Assembly (NCBI RefSeq): GCF_003115775.1
Contig: NZ_QEES01000002.1
Span: 2,716,766 to 2,780,765 of the forward strand
DNA: 64,000 nucleotides
DNA from: Cellulomonas sp. WB94
GTDB lineage: Bacteria; Actinomycetota; Actinomycetes; Actinomycetales; Cellulomonadaceae
Direction of reading: 5' to 3'
Position numbers and translations under genes: made by a program
The notes under the pieces: model-generated
What the model saw: the letters and a program-made list of their open reading frames with translations, nothing else
Told to the model about the DNA's origin: nothing
The model's database searches: none
Shown: positions 1 to 6,615 of the stretch, piece after piece
Layout of the letters: each line of letters opens with the position of its first letter
Position numbering within the stretch: the first letter of the stretch is position 1

Positions 1-432
1 CGCGCGGCCCTGACCGCCGCGGGCATCCCCATCGATCCCGAGCTCATCCGCGTCGGCGGCTACCGGCCCGAGTCCGCCGAGGAGCCCGCGCACGCCCTGC
101 TGACGCTCCCCGAGCGCCCGACGGCCGTGTTCGCGGCCAACGACCTGTCCGCGATCCGCACGATGCAGGTCGCCCAGCGCCTCGGCCTCGACGTGCCGGG
201 CGACGTCTCGGTCATCGGCTTCGACAACGTGCCCGAGTCCGTGCTCGCGTCGCCGGCGCTCACCACGATCGCGCAGCCGATCCAGGAGATGGGTCGCCAC
301 GCCGTGCGGATGCTGCTGGAGCTCCTGTCCGGGCGCGAGCTCGACATGACCCACGTGACCCTGCCGACCGAGCTCATCGTCCGGCAGTCGTCCGGACCGG
401 TGCCCGCCACGGTCGTCGCAGCGCGCGGCTGA
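1..432 (+). CDS. LacI-family transcriptional regulator, C-terminal part (5' end outside window)
   Basis: The reading frame is open from base 1 and ends at a TGA at 430-432, giving the last 143 residues of a LacI/GalR-type repressor. The visible part is the second half of the periplasmic-binding-protein-like sensor domain: 'PTAVFAANDLSAI', 'VSVIGFDNVPES' and 'SPALTTIAQPIQEMG' are the classic family motifs, followed by a 'LPTELIVRQS' tail. The DNA-binding HTH lies upstream of the window. Such proteins repress sugar-use operons and release DNA when a sugar binds. The gene is convergent with the hairpin at 473-508 and, before the element inserted, was convergent with glnA. The regulated genes cannot be seen. 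Confidence 0.93.
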   Translation, partial: RAALTAAGIPIDPELIRVGGYRPESAEEPAHALLTLPERPTAVFAANDLSAIRTMQVAQRLGLDVPGDVSVIGFDNVPESVLASPALTTIAQPIQEMGRHAVRMLLELLSGRELDMTHVTLPTELIVRQSSGPVPATVVAARG

Positions 433-472
433 GCCTCGACAGTCCGCTAGACGGAGCGCGCCGCGCAAAACC

Positions 473-508
473 GAGGGGCGCCCCCGGCCGAAGCCAGGGA
501 CGCCCCTC
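473..508. terminator. Strong hairpin, probable shared terminator of the LacI gene and (ancestrally) glnA
   Basis: GAGGGGCGCCCC at 473-484 pairs with GGGACGCCCCTC at 497-508 (11 of 12 positions) around a short loop. It lies 41 bases after the LacI stop. It is also 27 bases beyond the glnA stop-codon copy at 535-537, so in the uninterrupted chromosome it would have ended glnA transcription arriving from the right. There is no long T run, which is usual for high-GC actinobacteria. Confidence 0.65.
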
Positions 509-534
509 AGTCTCAACTGATCGGGAGCAGCCGA

Positions 535-561
535 TCAGCAGTCGTAGTACAGCTCGAACTC
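535..561. repeat. Left attachment-site core (attL): orphan copy of the glnA 3' end
   Basis: The minus strand reads GAG TTC GAG CTG TAC TAC GAC TGC TGA ([12 protein letters not shown]), identical over 27 bp to the end of glnA at 22743-22769. Identity stops exactly beyond the stop codon on one side and at the next codon on the other. No other part of glnA is present here, which fits site-specific recombination better than gene duplication. Confidence 0.85.
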
Positions 562-881
562 TCCCTGCGTGAACGGTCGTCGATGGGAGTCGGTGGCGGT
601 CCCCTTGACCTGCGGTGACGGTGTCGGCGGCTGATGGTCGTCAGTGGCGGCTAACGGACCTCTTGCGGACTTTCTGCGGACTGCCGCGGGTCGCCCGCCA
701 GTTCGGGCGGACTACCTAGGGCGAGTCGAGAGGACCTGGTGCCCATCGCCCGCACCATCGACCGCGCTGTTCGCCGCACCGCCACGGGCAAGCCAGATCA
801 GTTCAATCACACAGGTCTAGACCGGGCGAACTCCCCAAATGTGGTTACCGTAAAGCGCCGTTGAGCCGGATCGCTCGTAGT
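562..881. other. Non-coding left end of the element
   Basis: There is no convincing gene in these 320 bases. The segment holds the repeated GCGGACT motifs described at 664-682, with further look-alikes nearby (GGGCGGACT at about 706-714, GGCGGCT around 628-655). It is probably the recombinase-binding arm of the attachment site rather than a gene. Its base composition is less GC-biased than neighbouring coding DNA. Confidence 0.45.
664..682. repeat. Candidate arm-type integrase site, left end
   Basis: TGCGGACTTTCTGCGGACT is two copies of TGCGGACT separated by three bases, an 11-bp period matching one helical turn. The same motif, with one difference, is at 22677-22695 near the other end in the same orientation. 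This is the layout expected of arm sites bound by the N-terminal domain of a tyrosine recombinase. Confidence 0.5.
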
Positions 882-1340
882 TCAGGCACTGAAGAGCGAA
901 CCGCAGACCAGGCAGTGCACGCGCGCCGCGTCTTCGTCGGGGACCTTGACGGGCTCATTCGGATGGCAAGGTGGTTCGACGATTGTCATGTCGTCCGGCT
1001 CGGCGAGCGGGTCGGGTGTCTGGATGTCGAGCGAGAACGAGCGGTTCGGCTTGAACTTCAGCCCTTTGAACGCGTCGGCGATCATGTCCCGTGCGAGCTG
1101 GTCGATGGCCGGTCCGCTGACGCCCTGCATGTACTCGAGCTGGGCGGGTGTCCACCACGAGTCCGTACCCGAGGCGACGCCGCAGAGCGGGCAGAAGTAC
1201 TGATCGACAGCCTCGGCGTCGGCGTCGCCTTCCTCGTGACTGAACCACTTGAACTCGCGCCCGCAGGTGGGGCACTCGCGGCGGAGGAAGCCGTCCGAGT
1301 CGAGCGGCAGGCTTACGGGCACTCGAATCTCCTCGTTCAC
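882..1340 (-). CDS. Zinc-ribbon protein paired with the TIR-like gene
   Basis: 152 residues starting at an ATG. Cysteine pairs C23-x2-C26 ('CPTCG') and C50-x2-C53 ('CPLCG') form one zinc-ribbon-like site. A C-terminal C143-x2-C146 ('CLVCG'), with a Cys-His about 20 residues earlier, may form a second. Between them is a mixed helical region ('QLEYMQGVSGPAIDQLARDM') with no recognised catalytic motif. It begins 13 bases after the stop of the TIR-like gene on the same strand, so the two are almost certainly one operon. I do not recognise a named family. By position it is a partner or regulator of the TIR-like protein; a role in sensing is inference. Confidence 0.8.
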   Translation of the reverse strand: MNEEIRVPVSLPLDSDGFLRRECPTCGREFKWFSHEEGDADAEAVDQYFCPLCGVASGTDSWWTPAQLEYMQGVSGPAIDQLARDMIADAFKGLKFKPNRSFSLDIQTPDPLAEPDDMTIVEPPCHPNEPVKVPDEDAARVHCLVCGSLFSA

Positions 1341-1353
1341 CTGGTTTATCTCC

Positions 1354-2259
1354 TCACCCGTTGGTGTCCAGGAAGACCTCCTGGACGACGCTCTCGCCTG
1401 CTTCGCTTCGCGCGCTGATCGTCACGTCGAAGACGTCTACCCTCTTGGAGCCGCCGTAGCTCTGGCGGTAGCTGATCGCGTCGATCGTCACGGAACGCCC
1501 CCCGCCCGGGATCTTCGCGATCGGCTTGAAGTCGTTCAATTGCAGGGAAGCGTCGTCCGGAAGCGTGACGTCGACGTCGAACGCTGTCTCGGTGCCACGA
1601 TTCACGATCTGCAGCTTGTCGATCCGGCTTGCGCCCTTGTCGAAGTGCTTCACGTCGAAGTCGATGGCCTTGCGGATAGTCGTGTTCGATGGCAGCCGGC
1701 GGCCGAGGGGCAGTCCCTCGCCAGGCGGCGGCGGCGCTGTGAAGTCGCCGGTCGTGTGCCAGTCGGTGCCCTTGAGGTCTACCTCGCAGCCCGCTGTTTC
1801 GAGACGTGTGGCAAGTTCCTGACGTCGGGCGAGATCGTTGGTGAGCCGAATGGCGTGCCGTCCCTCCACGTCACTGAACGGGCGGACCTTCCCGACCTCT
1901 ACGAGCACCGTGCGGCGCGGGTCGCGGCCGAGTGCCATTCCAGCCTCGAAGAGCACATTGGGACGTGCCTGAGGTGCGGGCTTCGTCTCTGGATCGCCTT
2001 CTCCTTGGCCGTACTGCGGCTGAAGATAGGCGATCTCGTCCGGCGTAATCAAAACGACGATGGCGACTGCGCTTGAGAGGGCGGCGTCGATCACCTGGCC
2101 GATGTAGGGAGAGCCTTCGCCGGTGAGCTGCACGGCGTGACTCCACTCCATCGGGGATAGGTTGATGCTGCGCAGGAAGTCGAACATGGCCTTGCGAAGC
2201 GCCTCATTGCGTCCGTGAACCACAAAGACGGATCGCGTGTTGACTTCTGATTCGGCCAC
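1354..2259 (-). CDS. TIR-like nucleotide-binding protein (PF10137/CAP12 type), candidate defence effector
   Basis: 301 residues from a GTG preceded by a perfect AGGAGG; a longer frame to 2352 has no such signal. The N-terminal domain (about 10-150) has the hallmarks of the predicted nucleotide-binding TIR-like family: 'SVFVVHGRNEALRKAM', 'EWSHAVQLTGEGSPYIGQVI', 'AVAIVVLITPDE' and 'RPNVLFEAGMALG', whose Glu is the likely catalytic residue. Members in CBASS and Pycsar systems degrade NAD+ when a cyclic nucleotide binds. Residues about 180-301 form a separate beta-rich domain ('NRGTETAFDVDVTLPDDASL') of unknown role. No cyclase gene is next door; instead a zinc-ribbon protein follows. The family assignment is fairly firm; the defence role is inferred from family and mobile context. 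Confidence 0.85.
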   Translation of the reverse strand: MAESEVNTRSVFVVHGRNEALRKAMFDFLRSINLSPMEWSHAVQLTGEGSPYIGQVIDAALSSAVAIVVLITPDEIAYLQPQYGQGEGDPETKPAPQARPNVLFEAGMALGRDPRRTVLVEVGKVRPFSDVEGRHAIRLTNDLARRQELATRLETAGCEVDLKGTDWHTTGDFTAPPPPGEGLPLGRRLPSNTTIRKAIDFDVKHFDKGASRIDKLQIVNRGTETAFDVDVTLPDDASLQLNDFKPIAKIPGGGRSVTIDAISYRQSYGGSKRVDVFDVTISARSEAGESVVQEVFLDTNG

Positions 2260-2563
2260 GCAGCCTCCTGTCGGGTTAATGCGCACGCCGCAGAGGACGA
2301 TGCGCCAGGAGCAGCCTACGACCGGAGTACGACATGACGTGCCCGGACTCACCGGTCCGGGCCACCAGCCGATCGTCTCCTACGACGATTTCGGCGATCG
2401 GCGTAGCGTCGAGTTGAGGGCTTCGGGCGGTGTCGGGGCGGTGCGGTCGTCGGTCGTCGTCGCGTAGGGGGGACGTCGTCTGCGCTGCGCGGGTGGTGGT
2501 GGTGAGCGCGCGGGGACTCGTGCCGGCCTTCGGAGGTGAGGTCACACGAGTAGGGGAGTCCCG
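2260..2563. promoter_or_regulatory. Divergent intergenic region with a small perfect hairpin
   Basis: This region separates the leftward TIR operon from the rightward small gene at 2564 and must hold promoters for both. GCCCGGAC (2341-2348) and GTCCGGGC (2355-2362) form a perfect 8-bp stem with a 6-base loop, a possible operator or short terminator. I see no convincing -35/-10 pair and no further gene. Confidence 0.35.
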
Positions 2564-2938
2564 ATGGCGGATCAGACGGCGAGGCAGCGGGCGCGGCGGA
2601 CGGCGCTGGATGCGCAAGCGCGGATGCGGGCGCGGAGGGTGGACCAGGAGCGGCGACGCGACGCGCTCGGGGTCATGGTCATCTCGGCGCTGGCCGAGCG
2701 GGACGCGGTGGTCTCGGTGTGCGAGGCGCGGGCCGGGGCGGCGCTGGTGAAGATGACCGAGCAGGAGCGGCTGAGCCTGGCGGAGGCGGTCGAGTGGTGC
2801 GGCGGGGCGGAGCTGCTGACAGTGCGGGAGGCGGCGCGGCTGCGGCAGGCGGCGCAGTCGGAGGGTGTCGCCGGTCCGGTTTGCGGGGCTCGGACGACAG
2901 CGCGGACGCGGCGGCCGAGGGTTCCGGCGACGCTGTAG
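2564..2938 (+). CDS. Small charged helical protein of actinobacterial mobile elements
   Basis: 124 residues from an ATG with an AGGGGAG-like ribosome site a few bases upstream. The first 40 residues are extremely Arg/Ala/Gln-rich ('RQRARRTALDAQARMRARR', 'DQERRRDALGV') and predicted helical. The middle ('ALAERDAVVSVCEARAGAALVKM', 'LSLAEAVEWCGG', 'LTVREAARLRQAA') looks like a compact helical core with repeated ARxxA helices. The composition resembles short proteins often seen beside integrases and plasmid genes in actinomycetes, but I recognise no named domain. It could be DNA-binding. It stands alone, with nothing co-directional until the GH27 gene 380 bases later. Confidence 0.6.
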   Translation: MADQTARQRARRTALDAQARMRARRVDQERRRDALGVMVISALAERDAVVSVCEARAGAALVKMTEQERLSLAEAVEWCGGAELLTVREAARLRQAAQSEGVAGPVCGARTTARTRRPRVPATL

Positions 2939-3319
2939 TGGGGGGCGACAGTTCGGGTGGCGACCGTGTGGCTGGGTCGCCGGCGCGCGCGACTGGGTGC
3001 CTGTACCAACGGACGCTTCTTGCGGCCGTCAATAGCGACACCCAGGTAGCGGCTCGGGTCTGCTCGCGTCGCGACGGAAGCATCCCCGGCGGGAGACTCA
3101 ACAACGTTCGGGTCGACCCGGCTCTGGCGGGGGTCGTCCTGCGGTGCCGAAGTTGGGCGCCTGGCTCTCCGCCGGATCCATCAGGCGACCCTGCGTGGTC
3201 GTAGAGATGTCCAGGTATTCCGTCAGTGCCTCTATGGCCCCGCCTCCCGTGGCCGCGCTTATATGCAGACAACCTCGGCAGAGCGCCGAGGACGACAAAG
3301 AAGTCGGGAGTGTGCCTTC
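2939..3319. other. Gap with traces of a decayed leftward gene
   Basis: There is no intact gene. On the minus strand two stretches read like protein but lie in different frames: about 3280-3140 ('IEALTEYLDISTTTQGRLMD', then 'AESQAPNFGTAGR') and about 3140-3000 ('DPNVVESPAGDASV', then 'DPSRYLGVAIDGRKKRPLVQ'). They would join if a frameshift near 3140 were undone. The source family is not recognised. The last 60 bases should hold the promoter and ribosome site of the GH27 gene. Confidence 0.3.
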
Positions 3320-5410
3320 ATGCGACGCTTGATGGCTAAGACCACAGCAGTTCTACTCGGTCTCGGAGCCGCGGTCGTGTCCGCGGCGCCCGCGGCGAAC
3401 GCGCAGCCCGTGCCCACCGTGACGACATCGATCGCCGAACCGTCGCTCGCGGCGACGCCGTACCAGGGCTGGAACACCTACTTCGGACTCGGCGGGACCT
3501 TCACCGAGGCACAGGTGCTCTCGGTCGCGGACTACCTGGTGTCCAGCGGGCTCGCACGTGCTGGCTACAACATTGTGTGGCTCGACGGCGGCTGGCAGGC
3601 TTCCACGCCGCGCGGAGCGGATGGACAACTGCAGGGCGACCCCACGCGCTTCCCCGATGGGATGGCCGCCGTCGCCGCTGCCCTTCACGCGAAGGGACTG
3701 AAGGCCGGGATCTACACTGATGCCGGCCCGTACATGCCAGACCGGTGCGGCCTCGGCAGCTACGGTAACTACCAGACCGACGCGAACACGTTCGCCGCCT
3801 GGGGTTACGACGCCGTCAAGGTGGACTTCCTCTGCGGGATCGCAGCCAACCTCGACCCGCAGACGGTCTACACGCAGTTCGCGGACGCCCTACGGCACAA
3901 CTCGAGCGGGCGGCCGATGATCTTCAACCTGTGCAACCCCGTCACCTCGCCGGACTGGGGCAACTACCCGCAGTCGCAGCAGTCGACGAACTCGTGGAGC
4001 TATGCCCCGCAGATCGCCGAATCGTGGCGCACCTACACCGACGTCGGATTCGTGAACTCGATCAAGTACAGCGACGTGCTGCGCAACTTCGACATCAACG
4101 CCCGCCATCCGGAGGCTGCCGGTCCTGGTCACTGGAACGACCCCGACTATCTCGGCCCGGCCCTCGGCATGACGGACGAGGAGTTCCGCTCGCAACTCGC
4201 GCTCTGGGCCATCTCGGCGGCCCCGTTGGTCATCGGAAGCGACCCGCGCACACTCGACGCCTCGGCGCTCGAGGCTCTGACCAACTCGGATGTCCTCGCG
4301 GTCGACCAGGATACCCTCGGCAAGCAGGGCGTCCGCGTAGGGCCAGCCGGCACAACCGAGACATGGATCAAGCCGCTCAAGGATGGTTCGATCGCGATCG
4401 CGCTGGTCAACCGCGGCACTTCCCCGGCAGAGATCTCGACCACCGCGTCGGCAATCGGTCTGGGCGCGGACCGGGTGGCCCTCAGGGACGCTTGGACGCA
4501 CCAGGTGACCGAATCGCTCGACACCATCAGTGCGGAGGTCCCGGCCCATGGCGTCGACCTGCTCATCGCCTCGACGAGCACCGGCATGCCGCTGACGCCG
4601 CGAGTCCTTGTGCACGCCCCGACCGTGACCGCGGTCGACGGCACTTCGATCGCCCCGACCGAGAACGTCCTCGTCTCCGGCGGTTCGACCGTGACCGCCA
4701 CGGTCACGGTCGAGAACGACGGGACGACTCCAGCGCAGGACCCGCAGGTGCAGCTGAGCATTCCTGCCGGATGGACAGCCGCTGCGCAGAGCACCGGCCC
4801 GCGAACCCTCGCGAACGGAGAGGCAGCGCAGTACACCTTCGATATCGCTGTGCCGACCGGCGCGCAGGTCGGCACATACTCCGCGACGGCCCAGGTGCAG
4901 TTTTCCTCACAGCGTCCTGACTCGACGGTCACCTCGCCGCCGCTCTCGCTGACGGTCGCCCCGGCGCCGCCGTCGGGCACGGATGTGCCGTTGTCGCATC
5001 AGCCGTGGGTTTCCGCCACCAGCGGCTGGATGAGCCCGGCGATCGACCAGAGCGTCGGCGGAGGCAACCCGATCAAGGTGGCGGGCACGGTCTACCCGAC
5101 TGGCATCGGCGTGGCCAGCCCGTCCGACATCCGCTACTACCTCGGTGGAACGTGCTCGCGGATCACCGGCATCGTTGGCATCGACGATGTGGTGAACAAC
5201 GTCGGTCCAGAGGGCGGCACCGCCACGTTCTCGCTGGTGGCCGACGGCATGACGGTATGGGACAGCGGGGTTGTGGCCCGGGGTACCGGCGTCAACTTCG
5301 ATGTGTCGCTGGCGGGCGTTCGGGATCTCGTCCTCCACGTCGGCGACGCCGGTGACGGAGGCTATAACGACCGGGCCGACTGGGCGCAGCCGCTGATTAC
5401 CTGCAGCTGA
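3320..5410 (+). CDS. Secreted alpha-galactosidase (GH27) with NEW3 and NPCBM domains
   Basis: 696 residues from the ATG at 3320, preceded by GGGAG nine bases upstream; an ATG at 3263 would put 19 odd residues before the signal peptide. The Sec signal peptide (RR, hydrophobic stretch, cleavage near ANA-QP) indicates export. The GH27 barrel spans about 45-400: 'YQGWNTYFG', 'VWLDGGWQ', nucleophile D169 in 'VKVDFLC', acid/base D241 in 'SWRTYTDV', and the family signature 'GPGHWNDPDYLG'. A NEW3-type beta domain (about 430-535) and a C-terminal NPCBM carbohydrate-binding domain (about 555-696) follow. It should remove terminal alpha-galactose from plant galactomannan or raffinose-type sugars outside the cell. 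It probably feeds the importer and GH36 enzyme encoded next. A hairpin terminator follows. Confidence 0.93.
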   Translation: MRRLMAKTTAVLLGLGAAVVSAAPAANAQPVPTVTTSIAEPSLAATPYQGWNTYFGLGGTFTEAQVLSVADYLVSSGLARAGYNIVWLDGGWQASTPRGADGQLQGDPTRFPDGMAAVAAALHAKGLKAGIYTDAGPYMPDRCGLGSYGNYQTDANTFAAWGYDAVKVDFLCGIAANLDPQTVYTQFADALRHNSSGRPMIFNLCNPVTSPDWGNYPQSQQSTNSWSYAPQIAESWRTYTDVGFVNSIKYSDVLRNFDINARHPEAAGPGHWNDPDYLGPALGMTDEEFRSQLALWAISAAPLVIGSDPRTLDASALEALTNSDVLAVDQDTLGKQGVRVGPAGTTETWIKPLKDGSIAIALVNRGTSPAEISTTASAIGLGADRVALRDAWTHQVTESLDTISAEVPAHGVDLLIASTSTGMPLTPRVLVHAPTVTAVDGTSIAPTENVLVSGGSTVTATVTVENDGTTPAQDPQVQLSIPAGWTAAAQSTGPRTLANGEAAQYTFDIAVPTGAQVGTYSATAQVQFSSQRPDSTVTSPPLSLTVAPAPPSGTDVPLSHQPWVSATSGWMSPAIDQSVGGGNPIKVAGTVYPTGIGVASPSDIRYYLGGTCSRITGIVGIDDVVNNVGPEGGTATFSLVADGMTVWDSGVVARGTGVNFDVSLAGVRDLVLHVGDAGDGGYNDRADWAQPLITCS

Positions 5411-5424
5411 CTCCATACAGGCGA

Positions 5425-5474
5425 GGGGTCTCGTCGGCGCCAGGGTGTCCTGTCTACCTGGCGCCGACGACCCC
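5425..5474 (+). terminator. Long hairpin terminator after the GH27 gene
   Basis: CGTCGGCGCCAGG pairs perfectly (13 bp) with CCTGGCGCCGACG, extended past a small bulge by GGGGT/ACCCC, with a loop of about 12 bases. It starts 15 bases after the stop codon. There is no T tract, as is common in this group. Confidence 0.75.
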
Positions 5475-6011
5475 GCCGGGTCGAGCATGCCGCGGCATCG
5501 ACGCGGGCCACATCGACAGGCTCAGCGCTCACTCCTTGTCACCCACGCTGAGAGCGACGCGAGCACGAGCGGCTGGCCGCGGCAGGGCCGTCGCGCGATG
5601 AGTTTCGATCCCCACCCGTCGCGCGACGGTAACCGGCACACGGCCAGTCGTCACAAGGAGTGCCCGCGGATGCGCGGAGCAAGCGGCGAGCCGAGCCGGC
5701 ATGCGGACGAATCGTCGCTATGAGGACCGGCCGCCTGCTCAGGCGGCCGAAGAGCTGCAACCTCTACCGGCGAGCGCGACGGACCAACCCAGGCCGTCTG
5801 TGCACCGCAATGGCCTGCGTCTACGAACGACAGATCCGACCGTGGTGCTGGGTCTCCGGCTGGGCGAGGTCGGGGTCCCCCGGTGCGAGATGGCCAGTAA
5901 CCCCAGCATGAGTCTGGCGGTCATACGCGCGCCAAGGTCGCGCTATGAAACGAAATGAGCGCGCCCTTACCCCGGCTGGCCCGCGACACGATGACTCGCT
6001 CGCTGGCGCTG
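5475..6011. other. Gap without a recognisable gene; contains a 10-bp perfect inverted repeat
   Basis: No frame here has convincing protein character or a good start site. CCGTCGCGCG at 5588-5597 pairs perfectly with CGCGCGACGG at 5620-5629 across a 22-base loop containing GTTTCGATCCCCACCC. The hairpin stands alone between the terminator of the GH27 gene and the end of the broken galM. It may be a leftover of an insertion or deletion that also damaged galM. Confidence 0.35.
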
Positions 6012-6615
6012 CTACGCCGCGAGCGTGATGCCCCAGGTCAGCGTCCATTCCTCGCCGCTTTCGAGCCACCGCAGACCGACCCCGGAGCGGAGCGCGTTCG
6101 GCGGGGCCGTCATCGGCTCGATGGCGATCGCCAGTTCACCGGGCTCGGCGCTGGGGAAGTGCGGTGTGACGAAGATCTGCACCCAGCCGAAGACCTCCTG
6201 AGCCCAGAGCGTGACGCTGGGGCCGGTCGGAGATGTCAGCACATGATGCACGCGGCCGCCATCGATCCGCAGGTCCGTGAAGCAGGCGTGCCTCACGATG
6301 TCGCCCACTCGTCGCCCACTCGTCGCCCGTGCGTCAGATCTAGGGACGTTCCGGCGACTCCCCGGCAGCCGATGGGGGTGTGACGATCATCCAGCTCAAG
6401 CGCCGTCGCGGCTGGCACGGTGAGCACCAGGTCGTCGACCGAGCCTGCGCCGACACGCAGGTACGGGTGCGCGCCGACGGCGACGGGTGCCCGGAAGCGG
6501 CGCTGCGCTGCAGCAGCTCCACACCGTCGACGGTCAGCGCGCGCAGGCTCGCGCCGTGCGGGGACACCAGAGCCTCGAGCGAATGTCCACCGAGGCGAGC
6601 GGCCAGCGGAATCAT
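6012..6615 (-). pseudogene. galM: Broken aldose 1-epimerase (galactose mutarotase), frameshifted and internally deleted
   Basis: Three galM-like pieces lie in different frames on the minus strand. The first starts at ATG 6615, overlaps the GH36 stop (ATGA), and reads 'MIPLAARLGGHSLEALVSPH' through 'DGVELLQ'. The second has the mutarotase signature 'VAVGAHPYLRVG' and 'DDLVLTVPAATALELDD'. The third reads 'VRHACFTDLRIDGG', 'VQIFVTPHFP' and 'LAIAIEPMTAPPNALRSG'. Between pieces one and two about 90 residues are missing and the frame changes, near 6500. Pieces two and three are separated by an exact 11-bp duplication (TCGCCCACTCG at 6301-6311 and 6312-6322); removing one copy rejoins them as 'HGRRVGDIVRHACF'. 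The enzyme would have supplied alpha-galactose to the Leloir pathway. Confidence 0.85.

Noticed and set aside
3200..3320. Possible riboswitch or attenuator before the GH27 gene
   Set aside because: No conserved aptamer pattern or terminator/antiterminator pair could be seen.
5600..5630. Single CRISPR-repeat-like unit (GTTTCGATCCCCACCC with palindromic flanks)
   Set aside because: Only one copy exists, there is no spacer periodicity and no cas gene in the window.
5701..5958. 85-codon plus-strand frame in the gap after the GH27 gene
   Set aside because: It has no ribosome site, no recognisable segments and overlaps other equally poor frames.
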